A stretch of DNA of 64,000 bases from Brackiella oedipodis DSM 13743 (GCF_000621025.1 NZ_KK211206.1:177924-241923); one strand, 5' to 3'. Positions 36,208-45,266 are shown, numbered from the stretch's first letter. A program made the numbers and translations. Notes: generated by a model not told the origin, from the letters alone.

Positions 36208-37231
36208 GTTTTTTCCATGGCAGAAAGAGATCGCCAAAGCCTGGCTACAGGACAGTGATCGTTTTTCTCATGCGTGGTTAATTTATGGTCAGCGCGGCAT
36301 AGGTAAGTTTGAGTTTGCTTATGCTGCGGCAGCGGCTATGCTTTGCGAAAACCCACAAGAAGGGCAGGCCTGCCAAAAATGCCAAGCCTGCCTCTGGATT
36401 GAGCAACAGAGCCATCCTGATTTACGCATTATTGTGCCAGATGAAGTCGCGCTCGATAAAGCATTGTTGACCGTTGATCAGATTGAAAGTAATCCTAAAT
36501 CTCCCTCCAAGGTCATTCGAGTTTCACAGCTGCGTGACTTATACAAAAAGCAATTCTTTAGTTTGTCGAGTCACCGCGGCGGTCCAAGAATCTTGATTAT
36601 TTATCCCGCAGAAAGCATGAATGAGGAGTCGGCTAACGCTTTACTGAAAATTCTTGAAGAGCCCATAGGCAATACCCGTTTTTTATTAGTCAGTCACGCC
36701 TTGCGTAAGCTGTTGCCGACGATTTTGTCACGCACTCGTCGTTTATCCCTCCCCGTGCCCGATACCCAGCAAGCGCTAGCTTGGCTACAAGACCAGCGCG
36801 TCCAAGAGGCGGCCAATTGGCTGAATAACGCGGCAGGCGCTCCCTTACTTGCCCTCAAGTTGAGCGAGTCGGAATATGAACCTGTAAAATATTGGCTTGA
36901 AAAATTTGTACAAAATTTAGCGCAAGGGCAATTTCCAGATCTCAATCATTTTGTCAATCTACTCGAAAAAATTCCTGCGCCACAGTGGATATTAAGCCTA
37001 CAGCAGCTAGTATTTGATGTACAAATGGTGTATTTTCAACAGCATGCGCGCTATTTTCCGATGCTTAATACAGCTATCCAACAATTAGCGCAGCAAAGTC
37101 AGACCCAAAAATTGGCACAAACTGCAAATTGGCTCTTAAAAGAACAGGCCACAGCGGCACATCCCTTTAATAACAAGCTTTTTATACAAACCGTCTTGCA
37201 AAGGGTTGTGTTAACCTTTATAAAAAGATAA
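36194..37231 (+). CDS. holB: DNA polymerase III subunit delta prime
   Basis: 345 residues. Part of the clamp loader. Contains GQRGIGKFEFA (P-loop position), four Cys of the zinc module (CENPQEGQACQKCQAC) and the SRC-like region with SANALLKILEEP. The best start is TTG at 36194, 8 bases after AAGGGA, inside the end of tmk. The frame stays open upstream to 36110, but that part is out of family. Confidence 0.93.
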   Translation: MQFPEFFPWQKEIAKAWLQDSDRFSHAWLIYGQRGIGKFEFAYAAAAAMLCENPQEGQACQKCQACLWIEQQSHPDLRIIVPDEVALDKALLTVDQIESNPKSPSKVIRVSQLRDLYKKQFFSLSSHRGGPRILIIYPAESMNEESANALLKILEEPIGNTRFLLVSHALRKLLPTILSRTRRLSLPVPDTQQALAWLQDQRVQEAANWLNNAAGAPLLALKLSESEYEPVKYWLEKFVQNLAQGQFPDLNHFVNLLEKIPAPQWILSLQQLVFDVQMVYFQQHARYFPMLNTAIQQLAQQSQTQKLAQTANWLLKEQATAAHPFNNKLFIQTVLQRVVLTFIKR

Positions 37232-37245
37232 CGATTAGGATCCCT

Positions 37246-38028
37246 ATGTTTGTAGATTCACACTGTCACCTAGATTTCCCAGACTTGCGAGATGATATTG
37301 ATAGCATTCGTCAAGCCATGCAAAAAAACCAAGTCGGCGCCGCCTTGTGTATCTCAGTGGATCTTAAGGACTGGCCTAATGTTCTGCAACTGGCCGAGAG
37401 CTACGATAATTTTTGGTGTTCTGTAGGCGTTCATCCCGACTATGAAGAGACCATCGAACCTACGGTAGAAATGCTATGTGATAAAGCACAACATCCTAAG
37501 GTAGTGGCTTTTGGGGAAACAGGCTTGGATTATTTTCGTCTGGAGGAACCATTAGATTGGCAACGCACGCGTTTTAGAACCCATATTCGTGCGGCTAACC
37601 AAGCCAATTTACCGCTGATTGTCCATACACGAGCGGCACCCGCACACACCATTGCCATCCTCAAAGAAGAAAATGCGCAATTTTGTGGCGGCGTCTTGCA
37701 TTGTTTTACTGAAAACTGGGAAATGGCCAAACAGGCCTTGGATCTTGGTTTTTATATTTCTATGTCGGGCATTGTGACCTTCAAAAGCGCCCAAGAAGTC
37801 CAAGAGGTGGCCGCTAAGATCCCTCTAGACCGCTTACTGATCGAGACAGACTCACCGTATTTAGCGCCTGTGCCGTTCCGAGGTAAACGTAACGATCCTT
37901 CCAAAGTACTACATGTAGCCGAAAAAATCGCCGAAATTAAACAAATTAGTCTCGAAGAGGTCGGCCGCTGCACGACTGATAACTTTTTTAGACTCTTTAA
38001 CAAAATTCAGCGCCCTGAGGGAATGTAA
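37246..38028 (+). CDS. tatD: TatD family DNase
   Basis: 260 residues, metal-dependent TIM-barrel hydrolase. DSHCHLDF at the N-terminus gives the HxH metal pair; GETGLDYFR, HTR and ETDSPYLAP complete the site. Usual neighbour of holB in proteobacteria. Its TAA overlaps the next ATG by 1 bp. Confidence 0.93.
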   Translation: MFVDSHCHLDFPDLRDDIDSIRQAMQKNQVGAALCISVDLKDWPNVLQLAESYDNFWCSVGVHPDYEETIEPTVEMLCDKAQHPKVVAFGETGLDYFRLEEPLDWQRTRFRTHIRAANQANLPLIVHTRAAPAHTIAILKEENAQFCGGVLHCFTENWEMAKQALDLGFYISMSGIVTFKSAQEVQEVAAKIPLDRLLIETDSPYLAPVPFRGKRNDPSKVLHVAEKIAEIKQISLEEVGRCTTDNFFRLFNKIQRPEGM

Positions 38029-38654
38029 TGAAAACCAAACCATTATTCATCCAGTTAAGCCTTGCTGGCGTCCTGTTGTTAGGTGCGAGCGCCAATGCTC
38101 AAGCCAAATGGTGGGTGGATATTCGCAACGATAGGATTAATGCCTTGCAAGAGCAAATTGCTCAGGGTCAGGATCTCAATGGGATTGTGCATGAGGGGCA
38201 AACCGCCTTAACTTATGCCTATCGTGAGGAGGCCCTTAAAGCCTTTGACCTAATTGCCAGTCAGTCCAATGTCAATCTGAATGAAGCCAATGCCTATGGC
38301 GAAACTGCTATTTTGTATCCAGCGCTTGCCGGTGATCTTAAGCGCGTCAAAATGCTGGTAGAGCGGGGCGCTATGATTAACCGCTTGGGTTGGACGCCCT
38401 TGCATTATGCCGCCATCAAAGGTCATGCCGATATCGTCAAATACTTACTTGAAAAGGGGGCTTGGCCAAATTCACCGGCTCCCGATGGCTCATCAGCCTT
38501 ACTCATGGCTGTCAATGCGGGCAGCCTTGAAAGTGCTAAAGCTTTATTGGCGGCTGGCGCTGATCCCAATGCGGTCAACCAACAACGTGTGAGTGCCTTA
38601 GATTTGGCCCGCAAAAAAGGCAATCAAGCCATGATTGAATTATTGTCTAAATAA
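38028..38654 (+). CDS. Periplasmic ankyrin-repeat protein
   Basis: 208 residues. Signal peptide ending near ASANAQA (26), then four to five ankyrin repeats from about 55 to 205 (TALTYAYREE, GETAILYPAL, GWTPLHYAAIKGH, SALLMAVNAGS, SALDLARKKGN). Ankyrins bind proteins; the partner is unknown. Start overlaps the tatD stop (TAATG). A similar ankyrin gene follows tatD in several Burkholderiales. Confidence 0.85.
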   Translation: MKTKPLFIQLSLAGVLLLGASANAQAKWWVDIRNDRINALQEQIAQGQDLNGIVHEGQTALTYAYREEALKAFDLIASQSNVNLNEANAYGETAILYPALAGDLKRVKMLVERGAMINRLGWTPLHYAAIKGHADIVKYLLEKGAWPNSPAPDGSSALLMAVNAGSLESAKALLAAGADPNAVNQQRVSALDLARKKGNQAMIELLSK

Positions 38655-38660
38655 ATTTCC

Positions 38661-39443
38661 ATGAAAATCAAAGCCTTATATTTGCCTTTCTTGCTAGGTA
38701 TGAGTTTAAGTAGCGTCTCGGCACAGGCTGAGCAGCACTTTTGTGCGAGCCCGTGGCTCAAAAACGGCGTAACCATCTCTGGTAAGGTCAGTAATGACGC
38801 CAATATTGGCACCTTTAGCATTAAGATTCAGCATGTGCAGCATCCATCGGCTCAACAATGCAGTGCCGATCTTAAATTAAGTGTGAATTCAAGCCAGGGT
38901 GTTGTGCCATTGACAGGTTCTGCCGATTTACACCTAAAAGTCACTGACAAGCAGTTTGCGTTGCAGGGGGCTCTCAATACTAGCGCGATTATGCAATCGC
39001 AGCTACAAGCGCAAGTCAATTTACAGGCCAATGATTTTATGTTGCTCAAACCACTGGACCGAGTGCCAGAACAAGCCACACAAGTGGCAGGTTTTAGTGC
39101 CAACGCCGATGTCCAGGGTAATATGATGATTCAGGCCAATCAGACGCCCTTGGGTCAACTCAATGTCAGTGGTGCGACTTTACAAGCACCCCAGCGTCTA
39201 GTCTCTGGACTGCAGAACCAGTCTACGGCGTTAGGCAAAATGTCTTGTCAAACAGTGTCTTATGTCGCCACAGCACAAACAGGGCAGTTATTTATTCCAG
39301 CCTTATTTATTAATAAAAAATCCAAGAATAAATCCTTCAATATCAGTGAGTTATATTGTCCTAAGGCGGGTTTAAGCAGCAAAATTACGATCGGCGAAGG
39401 ACAACATCAAGGTGTTGTAGAGGTGACTAAAATCTCCCCTTAG
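38661..39443 (+). CDS. Secreted protein of unknown function
   Basis: 260 residues, signal peptide cleaved near VSAQA (about 23). I do not recognise a family. The mature part is rich in Gln, Asn and Ser with alternating hydrophobic residues, suggesting mainly beta structure, and has four Cys (in HFCAS, QQCSA, MSCQT and LYCPK) that could form two disulfides. Lies 6 bp after the ankyrin gene and so is probably in the same transcript as tatD. Confidence 0.75.
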   Translation: MKIKALYLPFLLGMSLSSVSAQAEQHFCASPWLKNGVTISGKVSNDANIGTFSIKIQHVQHPSAQQCSADLKLSVNSSQGVVPLTGSADLHLKVTDKQFALQGALNTSAIMQSQLQAQVNLQANDFMLLKPLDRVPEQATQVAGFSANADVQGNMMIQANQTPLGQLNVSGATLQAPQRLVSGLQNQSTALGKMSCQTVSYVATAQTGQLFIPALFINKKSKNKSFNISELYCPKAGLSSKITIGEGQHQGVVEVTKISP

Positions 39444-39490
39444 TACGTTCGCCTGAATGTTCTGCAGCCTTTCATTTAAGGTCTTGTCTT

Positions 39491-40390
39491 ATGTCTTTAC
39501 CGTCTAATGAAATAGTTGATTATGCATTTGCCCGCGTTTTATTTCCAGGTCTAGCCAAGCCGCGTGATCCACAAAGCCATAAAGGTACGCATGGCACGCT
39601 AGCGATTATTGGGGGCGCGGCTGGGATGAGTGGCGCGATTGTATTAGCCGGACGCGCGGCTATTAAGCAGGGGGCAGGTAAGGTTCATCTTGGTTTTTTA
39701 CAAGCTCAATTGCCAATTGCCTATGATTTTGAGCAGCCAGAATTAATGCTGGCTAAGGCTGATGACTTATTACAACGCACCGATATTGATGCTTGGGTCA
39801 TAGGGTGTGGCTTGGGTCAAAGCCAGGATGCCCATGAATGTGTGCAACGGTGTTTAAACCTTAAGACAGATACACCATTATTACTGGATGCTGACGGCCT
39901 GAATCTCTTGGCTAAATCGCAAGCATTGCAAGCAGGTTTAACGCAATCTACGTCGCCAAAAATCCTGACGCCGCATGAAGCTGAGGCGGCTCGCATTTTG
40001 AATATTGATATTGCTGATGTCAAACAATACCGGCAAGCGGCGGCTAAAGAATTAGCCACTACCTTTGCCGCATGGGTGGTCCTAAAAGGAGCCGCCTCTA
40101 TCATTTGTAGCCCGCAAGGGGAATTTAGTATAAATCCAAGTGGTAATGCCGCATTGGCAACGGCTGGCAGTGGCGATGTCTTAAGTGGGCTTTGTGGTAG
40201 TTTATTAGCTCAGGGTTTAGAGATTGATCAAGCGGTGCGTGGCGCTGTTTGGATTCATGGGGCTGCGGCTGATTTGGCCGTACATGCAAGTAGCAAGAAG
40301 CATCGTATCGGACCCATCGGATTTACAGCCCATGAAATTATTGATTTTGCGCGTCATATACGTAATCAAGTCGCTTACGGCCACGAATGA
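39491..40390 (+). CDS. nnrD: ADP/ATP-dependent NAD(P)HX dehydratase
   Basis: 299 residues, ribokinase-like fold, YjeF C-terminal family. Repairs hydrated NAD(P)H. KGTHGTLAIIGGAAGMSGAIVLAGRAA, ILTPHEAEAARIL and the nucleotide motif NAALATAGSGDVLSG are diagnostic. The YjeF N-terminal epimerase domain is not fused here and is not in the window. Confidence 0.94.
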   Translation: MSLPSNEIVDYAFARVLFPGLAKPRDPQSHKGTHGTLAIIGGAAGMSGAIVLAGRAAIKQGAGKVHLGFLQAQLPIAYDFEQPELMLAKADDLLQRTDIDAWVIGCGLGQSQDAHECVQRCLNLKTDTPLLLDADGLNLLAKSQALQAGLTQSTSPKILTPHEAEAARILNIDIADVKQYRQAAAKELATTFAAWVVLKGAASIICSPQGEFSINPSGNAALATAGSGDVLSGLCGSLLAQGLEIDQAVRGAVWIHGAAADLAVHASSKKHRIGPIGFTAHEIIDFARHIRNQVAYGHE

Positions 40391-41088
40391 GGACCGTTAC
40401 TTAGCTAAACGCCATCGTCGAGATCCTTTGGGCTCTAATATATAGCGTTCAATCTAAACTATTGATGACGTTAGGCGTGAGGTCTAAGATTTACTAATGC
40501 GTCTGTGTGGCTGCTATTTACATAAAACAACACTGGCTATTATTAGTCTTGTTGGTATTTAAAAATATAAAAAAGATTTTGCACATCATATAAACGGTTT
40601 CGTTAATCAAATAGCCTAGTATCTGCTTAGATAGCTGCCATCAATCGATCGCAATTCATACAAATCTAAGATGCCGAAGATCATTTTTTATCATAATCAT
40701 AATTCGCATAATGTATATTATGTTAAGTTGGCTATTAATAAACGAATATGATCGTTGTTTAGTCTTTACTATTCATATATACAGTGCTGCTCTATTCTTG
40801 TGTCTATTGGTAGTTTTTGCCAGTGAATTTGCGATTCATACTCTATAAAGTGCGCATATCCACTCTGCTATTATCTTCACTTAATTTCGCTATAGGCTCC
40901 GTCTATTAAAAAGATCAATAGTAAAAATGCCAGCGATCTTTCCATCCTGAAAATGGCCGCTCAATAAACACCGCTTTTGTGATGGATTTGAACTGAGGCT
41001 TGCAAAATATGAAAACGATGTTTACTAAAGTATTTTAGGATTCAAACGTATACCTAGAGCTTAAAAAACGTAGAATGCCTGCCGAAAA
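40391..41088. other. Gene-free A+T-rich region, 698 bp
   Basis: No open frame with coding character on either strand and no tRNA-like fold. The only structure I can point to is a dyad CATAAT GTAT ATTATG (40707-40722) in a run of ATAAT motifs. No clear terminators face it from either side, although nnrD and the M23 peptidase gene converge on it. It may hold an unrecognised sRNA or decayed sequence. Confidence 0.5.
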
Positions 41089-41817
41089 CTATTTAAGGAC
41101 GGTACGCATGCGACCATTGCGCTGCTTGGTGGTTTTAGCATTGGGGATGGTGGCGCTCGATTGATGATAGGAAGCCTGTAACACTCGGCCTTGCTTGCCG
41201 CTGAGAGGATCCAGCGTAGCCCCGTTATGACGGATTTCAAAGTGTAAATGCGGGCCGGTAGACATGCCCGTATTGCCTGAATAAGCAATCACTTGTCCTT
41301 TGCTTACGATATCGCCTTTTTTGAGATTAGCATAGTCTGATAAATGCCCATACACCGTACTGTAGTGATTGCCATGTTCAAGGATCACTAGTTTGCCGTA
41401 ACCGCCCTTGTGCCCGACGAACTTGACCCGACCAGGTGCCGCGGCAAAAACTTTAGTGCCAACCGGCACAGCATAATCTACACCTGAATGAAAACGTCTG
41501 ACGCCAAGCACGGGATGTATACGGTAACCATATAGAGAGCTAATATTGCCGCCATTTACCGGTTTCTTGGTGATCTTACTAAAACTAATGCTTTGCATTT
41601 GGGCTTCGTTTAGACACTGTTGATCACACTTAGAAATAATGGCAATATCACTTTCTAGTTCCGGCATATCGTAATCGGTCGCATTAGCCCCCTGATCCTG
41701 AGCGCATGCCAAAACAGGCAACAGCCATAGCGGTAAGCTAAGCGTTGTCCGCACAAGCCAAGTACTTAACGTGGCGTGATGAGGTTTGTAAGTAAAGTGA
41801 AAAAAGTGCGTTGGCAT
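41089..41817 (-). CDS. M23 family (LytM-type) metallopeptidase, secreted
   Basis: 242 residues. The M23 domain covers about 95-205: HPVLGVRRFHSGVDYAVP and GPHLHFEIR carry the zinc ligands, so it should be an active peptidoglycan endopeptidase. An N-terminal signal ends near LPVLACAQD, which can be read either as a lipobox (LAC) or a signal peptidase I site (ACA). The tail after about 205 is basic. Divergent from the lipoprotein gene at 42002. Confidence 0.9.
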   Translation of the reverse strand: MPTHFFHFTYKPHHATLSTWLVRTTLSLPLWLLPVLACAQDQGANATDYDMPELESDIAIISKCDQQCLNEAQMQSISFSKITKKPVNGGNISSLYGYRIHPVLGVRRFHSGVDYAVPVGTKVFAAAPGRVKFVGHKGGYGKLVILEHGNHYSTVYGHLSDYANLKKGDIVSKGQVIAYSGNTGMSTGPHLHFEIRHNGATLDPLSGKQGRVLQASYHQSSATIPNAKTTKQRNGRMRTVLK

Positions 41818-42001
41818 GAGATTTTTGGGAGTTGGCAGCCTAATTGATTAATTATAGGAAGGTTTATACAAGAAGCGGGTCAATTCAATGCCCTTTTTAC
41901 AATTATTTAAACTTAAGCAATATACTTGTAGGCTTATAAATTCAAACAACAATGGCAGCTAACACGTTAAGATGTTGCTTATTTAATTGTAAAGTCAAAA
42001 A

Positions 42002-42466
42002 ATGTCGATTCCCCTCAAGCCGTTATCATTTTTCAAAAAGACATGGCCACCCATGATGCTTAGTGCTTTGATGCTCTTGACGGCATGCTCAGATAAACCC
42101 TATTCTGTGGCCGACCGCAATACCCTTATGAGTACCTGTATGGAAGGTATTATTGATGGCACAGCCCCAGTGATTGGTCAGGATTTCGATCCTAACGATC
42201 CCAAACCTGCCATTAAGCTTTGTGAATTTAGAGTGCAGTCATTCACCAAAAAAGTCGCTTATGATGATTATTTACGATATAAGCACCATTTATATGAAAA
42301 CTTTGCCCGTGCTTTTGGCCAAAAATTTGTCTTGACCGATATTTATGACACCCTCTCACCGAATGACAAAAAAGTCTTTACAGCAATTTCAGATATTATT
42401 TTGGGACTAAACACTTCGCAAGAAAAGCTCGCTAAGCCGTCAGAGGAGGCCCATCATGCCCACTAA
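42002..42466 (+). CDS. Small lipoprotein of unknown function
   Basis: 154 residues. A lipobox LTAC ends at Cys29. The mature part has two further Cys at 46 and 74, likely a disulfide, and helical character toward the C-terminus, ending His/Ala-rich. Not a family I recognise. It shares a pattern with the next gene (Cys-Met, Asp-Pro, Leu-Cys, Tyr-x-x-Tyr, then I/L-L/M-G). Overlaps the next gene by 11 bp. Confidence 0.75.
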   Translation: MSIPLKPLSFFKKTWPPMMLSALMLLTACSDKPYSVADRNTLMSTCMEGIIDGTAPVIGQDFDPNDPKPAIKLCEFRVQSFTKKVAYDDYLRYKHHLYENFARAFGQKFVLTDIYDTLSPNDKKVFTAISDIILGLNTSQEKLAKPSEEAHHAH

Positions 42467-42848
42467 TAAACGCTGGCTTTGCGGTCTGAGTTTAGCTTGT
42501 ATCTTTGTTTCTTTAAGTGCAGGATCCATCGCCTGGTCACAAGAATCCGCCCAGACCCAAGACTACCAACAAGCAGATTACGAAGATGCTATTACTCTTT
42601 GTATGACGGTAGAATATGTTAAGCACTATCAGCTCGATCCGGCAGAGAATGATGTGCTACCTCTATGTAAGGCACGTTGGAATAAACTTAAAGCTGCCCT
42701 GCCTTATGCGCAGTATCAAACATATATTCTCAATACACCTTACGCTTATGAGGTCAATGAAGAGACCCATAAAGTGCTGCAAACCTACAATAATATTCTT
42801 ATGGGTGTGCCTAATTACGATGACAGTAAACATGAAATCGAAAACTAA
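42456..42848 (+). CDS. Small secreted protein, likely related to the upstream lipoprotein
   Basis: 130 residues with an N-terminal signal peptide ending around IAWSQ (about 29). Mature Cys49 and Cys71 match Cys46 and Cys74 of the upstream lipoprotein, with similar surroundings (LCMTVEY, DPAENDVLPLCKARW, NNILMG). Unknown function. Overlaps its neighbours on both sides by 11 and 17 bp, so the three genes form one unit. Confidence 0.7.
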   Translation: MPTNKRWLCGLSLACIFVSLSAGSIAWSQESAQTQDYQQADYEDAITLCMTVEYVKHYQLDPAENDVLPLCKARWNKLKAALPYAQYQTYILNTPYAYEVNEETHKVLQTYNNILMGVPNYDDSKHEIEN

Positions 42849-43782
42849 ACGAGCTTTTGCTCGCCAATTATTGGTGATTGTGCAAACTACCCTACTATGC
42901 ATGGTCTTTAGCCCTTTTGCCTTGGCACAGGGCACGACGAGCTGGCCTGAAAAAGACTTACAAATTTTAGTGCCGAATCAATTGGGATCGAATGCCGATC
43001 AAATTGCCCGTATTGTCGCCATCCGCATGTCTAAAAATGTCGATCAACGGATTAAAATTAAGAACTTTTCTACGCTAAACTTTGCTGACTATCAAGCCCA
43101 AATTAAGGCTCAAAATGATGGTTACACACTGGCCATTTTGCCTACCTATATGATGCGTGAGCAAATAGGGCTCAAACAGGCTGCAAAATTAAGTCAAGAT
43201 GTTCATTATCTAGCCTTAGCTGCGCGCCAGCCCATGCTTATTGTCACCCTTGCAAAGGCTAAACCGCATGATGCCCAGGACTGGCAAAGCCTGTTGCATG
43301 CCAAGCACAAGAAGCTGACAGCGGCATGCCCAACTCAGGGGAAAGAGGCCTTATTACTCGAAAGTTTAGAAAAAGCGCAAGGTAAAGGCTTTACGTGTGT
43401 TAGTGTGGACACGCCTGAGCAGGCGCTCGAAAAGCTCTTGGGTAAACAAGTCGATTTCGCAGTCAGTAATACAGCTATTGCCATGCCTTTAATCAATGGG
43501 CACGAGCTGCAATTACTAGCGCTAAGCACTGAAAGTGGGCTGACTCATTTCAAAGACACCCCTAGCTTAGCCCAATTAGGTCTAGACCAACTACCCAAGC
43601 TAGATGATTATGTGTTTGTTATCAGTCAAGAGGTGCCCGAGCAGCTGCAACAACGGATTCAAAAAGAACTGCTGAATGCACTTCATGATCCGACAGTAAA
43701 ATACATTCTAAAACAACAACTTATAGAACCATTAGGCGATCAGGTTGAATGGCAAGCCTTAGAACGCTCGGTTTACGACTGA
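42832..43782 (+). CDS. Bug/TctC-family-like periplasmic binding protein
   Basis: 316 residues from the ATG at 42832; the open frame extends upstream to 42616 over the previous gene, but that part is not protein-like. A signal peptide ends at FALAQ. WPEKDLQILVPNQLGSNADQIARI and QNDGYTLAIL follow the Bug family pattern of tripartite tricarboxylate transporters. The glycine-rich loop (usually PGGxxD) is altered to NQLGSNAD, and no TctA/TctB partners are near, so it is an orphan that may bind a ligand for sensing rather than transport. Confidence 0.75.
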   Translation: MKSKTKRAFARQLLVIVQTTLLCMVFSPFALAQGTTSWPEKDLQILVPNQLGSNADQIARIVAIRMSKNVDQRIKIKNFSTLNFADYQAQIKAQNDGYTLAILPTYMMREQIGLKQAAKLSQDVHYLALAARQPMLIVTLAKAKPHDAQDWQSLLHAKHKKLTAACPTQGKEALLLESLEKAQGKGFTCVSVDTPEQALEKLLGKQVDFAVSNTAIAMPLINGHELQLLALSTESGLTHFKDTPSLAQLGLDQLPKLDDYVFVISQEVPEQLQQRIQKELLNALHDPTVKYILKQQLIEPLGDQVEWQALERSVYD

Positions 43783-43851
43783 TACTGCTTGGCATTTAAT
43801 GACCAATTCCCTAAAAATGTACTGAGATCAATAAAATAACTGTGGTATTTA

Positions 43852-43881
43852 ACGACAATTAAGGCATGTTTACTTTATAAT
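43852..43881 (+). promoter_or_regulatory. Possible promoter of the sigma/anti-sigma fusion gene
   Basis: ACGACA, 18-bp spacer, perfect TATAAT, 42 bp before the ATG. Confidence 0.45.
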
Positions 43882-43922
43882 GAATTAATCGTGCGTGCTT
43901 TGTTTTGAGTCTTTAAATACCT

Positions 43923-45266
43923 ATGAAATTTAATAAAAAGTCAGCTCTTAATTACGAAAAGTTATTAGAATCTTGCGCTCATCACCAAAAAGCCGCCCTG
44001 CAAACACTTTATCAAGCTGAAGCCAACACAATGTATAAGTTGGCTCAAAAAGCCCTTTCGCAAACGCAATTTGCAGAACAAGCCCTACTGAATACCTTTA
44101 TTGCTATCTGGGAAAACGCCCAAAACTATGAGCGCAAAATGGGGCCAGCTAAAGGTTGGATTTATAGTATTTTACGATTTCAGATCGCCAGCCTCTACCA
44201 AAGCCACTACGACCACCTCGCCTTGTCGCATGCCAATGAACCATGCTTTAAGGCTTGCGAAATGAGTCAAGTGTTGGCGGATCTCAAGGCTCCCAAAGAC
44301 ACTATTCATTACTGCCAAGTATTTGAGCAATTACCCGCTGAACACCAAAACAGCATAATTAATATGTATTTTAGCCCCGACAGCCAAGAGGTGGTGGCAG
44401 CGCGTCTGGGGCAATCATCCATCAATTTCAGAGAGGATTTACTCGGTGGTCTGACCCATATCGCTCAACATACAGAGAATTTATCAGCCTATTCGCAGGC
44501 CGTCACGATTGGTGAGTATGCACTCGGTGGGCAAAGTCAAGAAGCCGCTCAAAAAAGCATTGAACTCCTAAAAAGTGATCCTGAAGCTACGCGTATTTTG
44601 TTGCTTTGGGAAACTTATCTTACTGAATTCATCACCCAATTACCCGCTGTCAAACTCAATCCTGCACTGGGTAAAACCCTAGGCAATATTATTAATGAGA
44701 AACTTCAACGGGATTTGGATCAGACCTTCAAAAAATACAAACTCAGTCCTGACACCACTCAACCTCTTCAAGCGCTCGATAGCAAAGAACAAAATGCCCC
44801 CAAGGCTAGCCTTGCTTTGCGCCTGAAGTACTATTTACACAATAGGCATGTTTGGCAAGGTATTGCTTTATTGTGTCTCTTAATTGCCCTCGCTGGTGTG
44901 TATTATGGAGGGGCCTCGCATACCACTGACAAGTGGACGGCCGTCATGAGTTCACCGCAAGCCCATCAGAATCCTGCCTGGTTACTCAAAGGCATGAGTA
45001 ATAACCGTTTATTGATTACTCCACTGGTACACAGCGATAGTAACTCAAACACGGAATTTCAATTATGGACTCAGGGCCTCGATCATAAATGGCAAGCCCT
45101 GACGGTGCTTACACCGAACCAGGAACATGAATTAGCGCCTGAACAAGTCGGTACTCTTCACCAAAATCAGCGCTTCGTGATTACGCTCGAGGCCAAAGGT
45201 CATAACAAAACTGCACCAACGGGTGCGGTGATCTATCAAGGCCAGCTCGTGCCGCTCAGTCCGTAA
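43923..45266 (+). CDS. ECF sigma factor fused to an RskA-type anti-sigma factor
   Basis: 447 residues in one open frame. Residues about 24-95 look like sigma region 2 of an ECF factor (LYQAEANTMYKLAQKAL, AEQALLNTFIAIWENAQNY, GPAKGWIYSILRFQIASLY). About 130-183 look like a degenerate region 4 (QLPAEHQNSIINMYF, EVVAARLGQ). About 195-265 match the cytoplasmic part of anti-sigma K (GEYALGGQSQEAAQ, LLWETYLTEF). A membrane segment lies at about 311-328, and 335-447 match the periplasmic RskA domain (TEFQLWTQG, APTGAVIYQGQLVPL). These are normally two adjacent genes. Either a membrane-tethered, self-inhibited sigma factor or an anti-sigma factor with a sigma-derived head. Domain calls are by eye. 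Confidence 0.75.
   Translation: MKFNKKSALNYEKLLESCAHHQKAALQTLYQAEANTMYKLAQKALSQTQFAEQALLNTFIAIWENAQNYERKMGPAKGWIYSILRFQIASLYQSHYDHLALSHANEPCFKACEMSQVLADLKAPKDTIHYCQVFEQLPAEHQNSIINMYFSPDSQEVVAARLGQSSINFREDLLGGLTHIAQHTENLSAYSQAVTIGEYALGGQSQEAAQKSIELLKSDPEATRILLLWETYLTEFITQLPAVKLNPALGKTLGNIINEKLQRDLDQTFKKYKLSPDTTQPLQALDSKEQNAPKASLALRLKYYLHNRHVWQGIALLCLLIALAGVYYGGASHTTDKWTAVMSSPQAHQNPAWLLKGMSNNRLLITPLVHSDSNSNTEFQLWTQGLDHKWQALTVLTPNQEHELAPEQVGTLHQNQRFVITLEAKGHNKTAPTGAVIYQGQLVPLSP

Noticed and set aside
40224-40445. Open frame running past the end of nnrD
   Set aside because: It is an out-of-frame shadow of nnrD for most of its length and has no signal of its own.
40690-40722. Fur-box-like run of ATAAT motifs
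   Set aside because: Poor match to the 19-bp consensus and no gene start nearby.
42616-42831. Upstream extension of the Bug-like protein
   Set aside because: It overlaps the previous gene in another frame and gives Met/Ile/Cys-rich text; the signal peptide begins at 42832.
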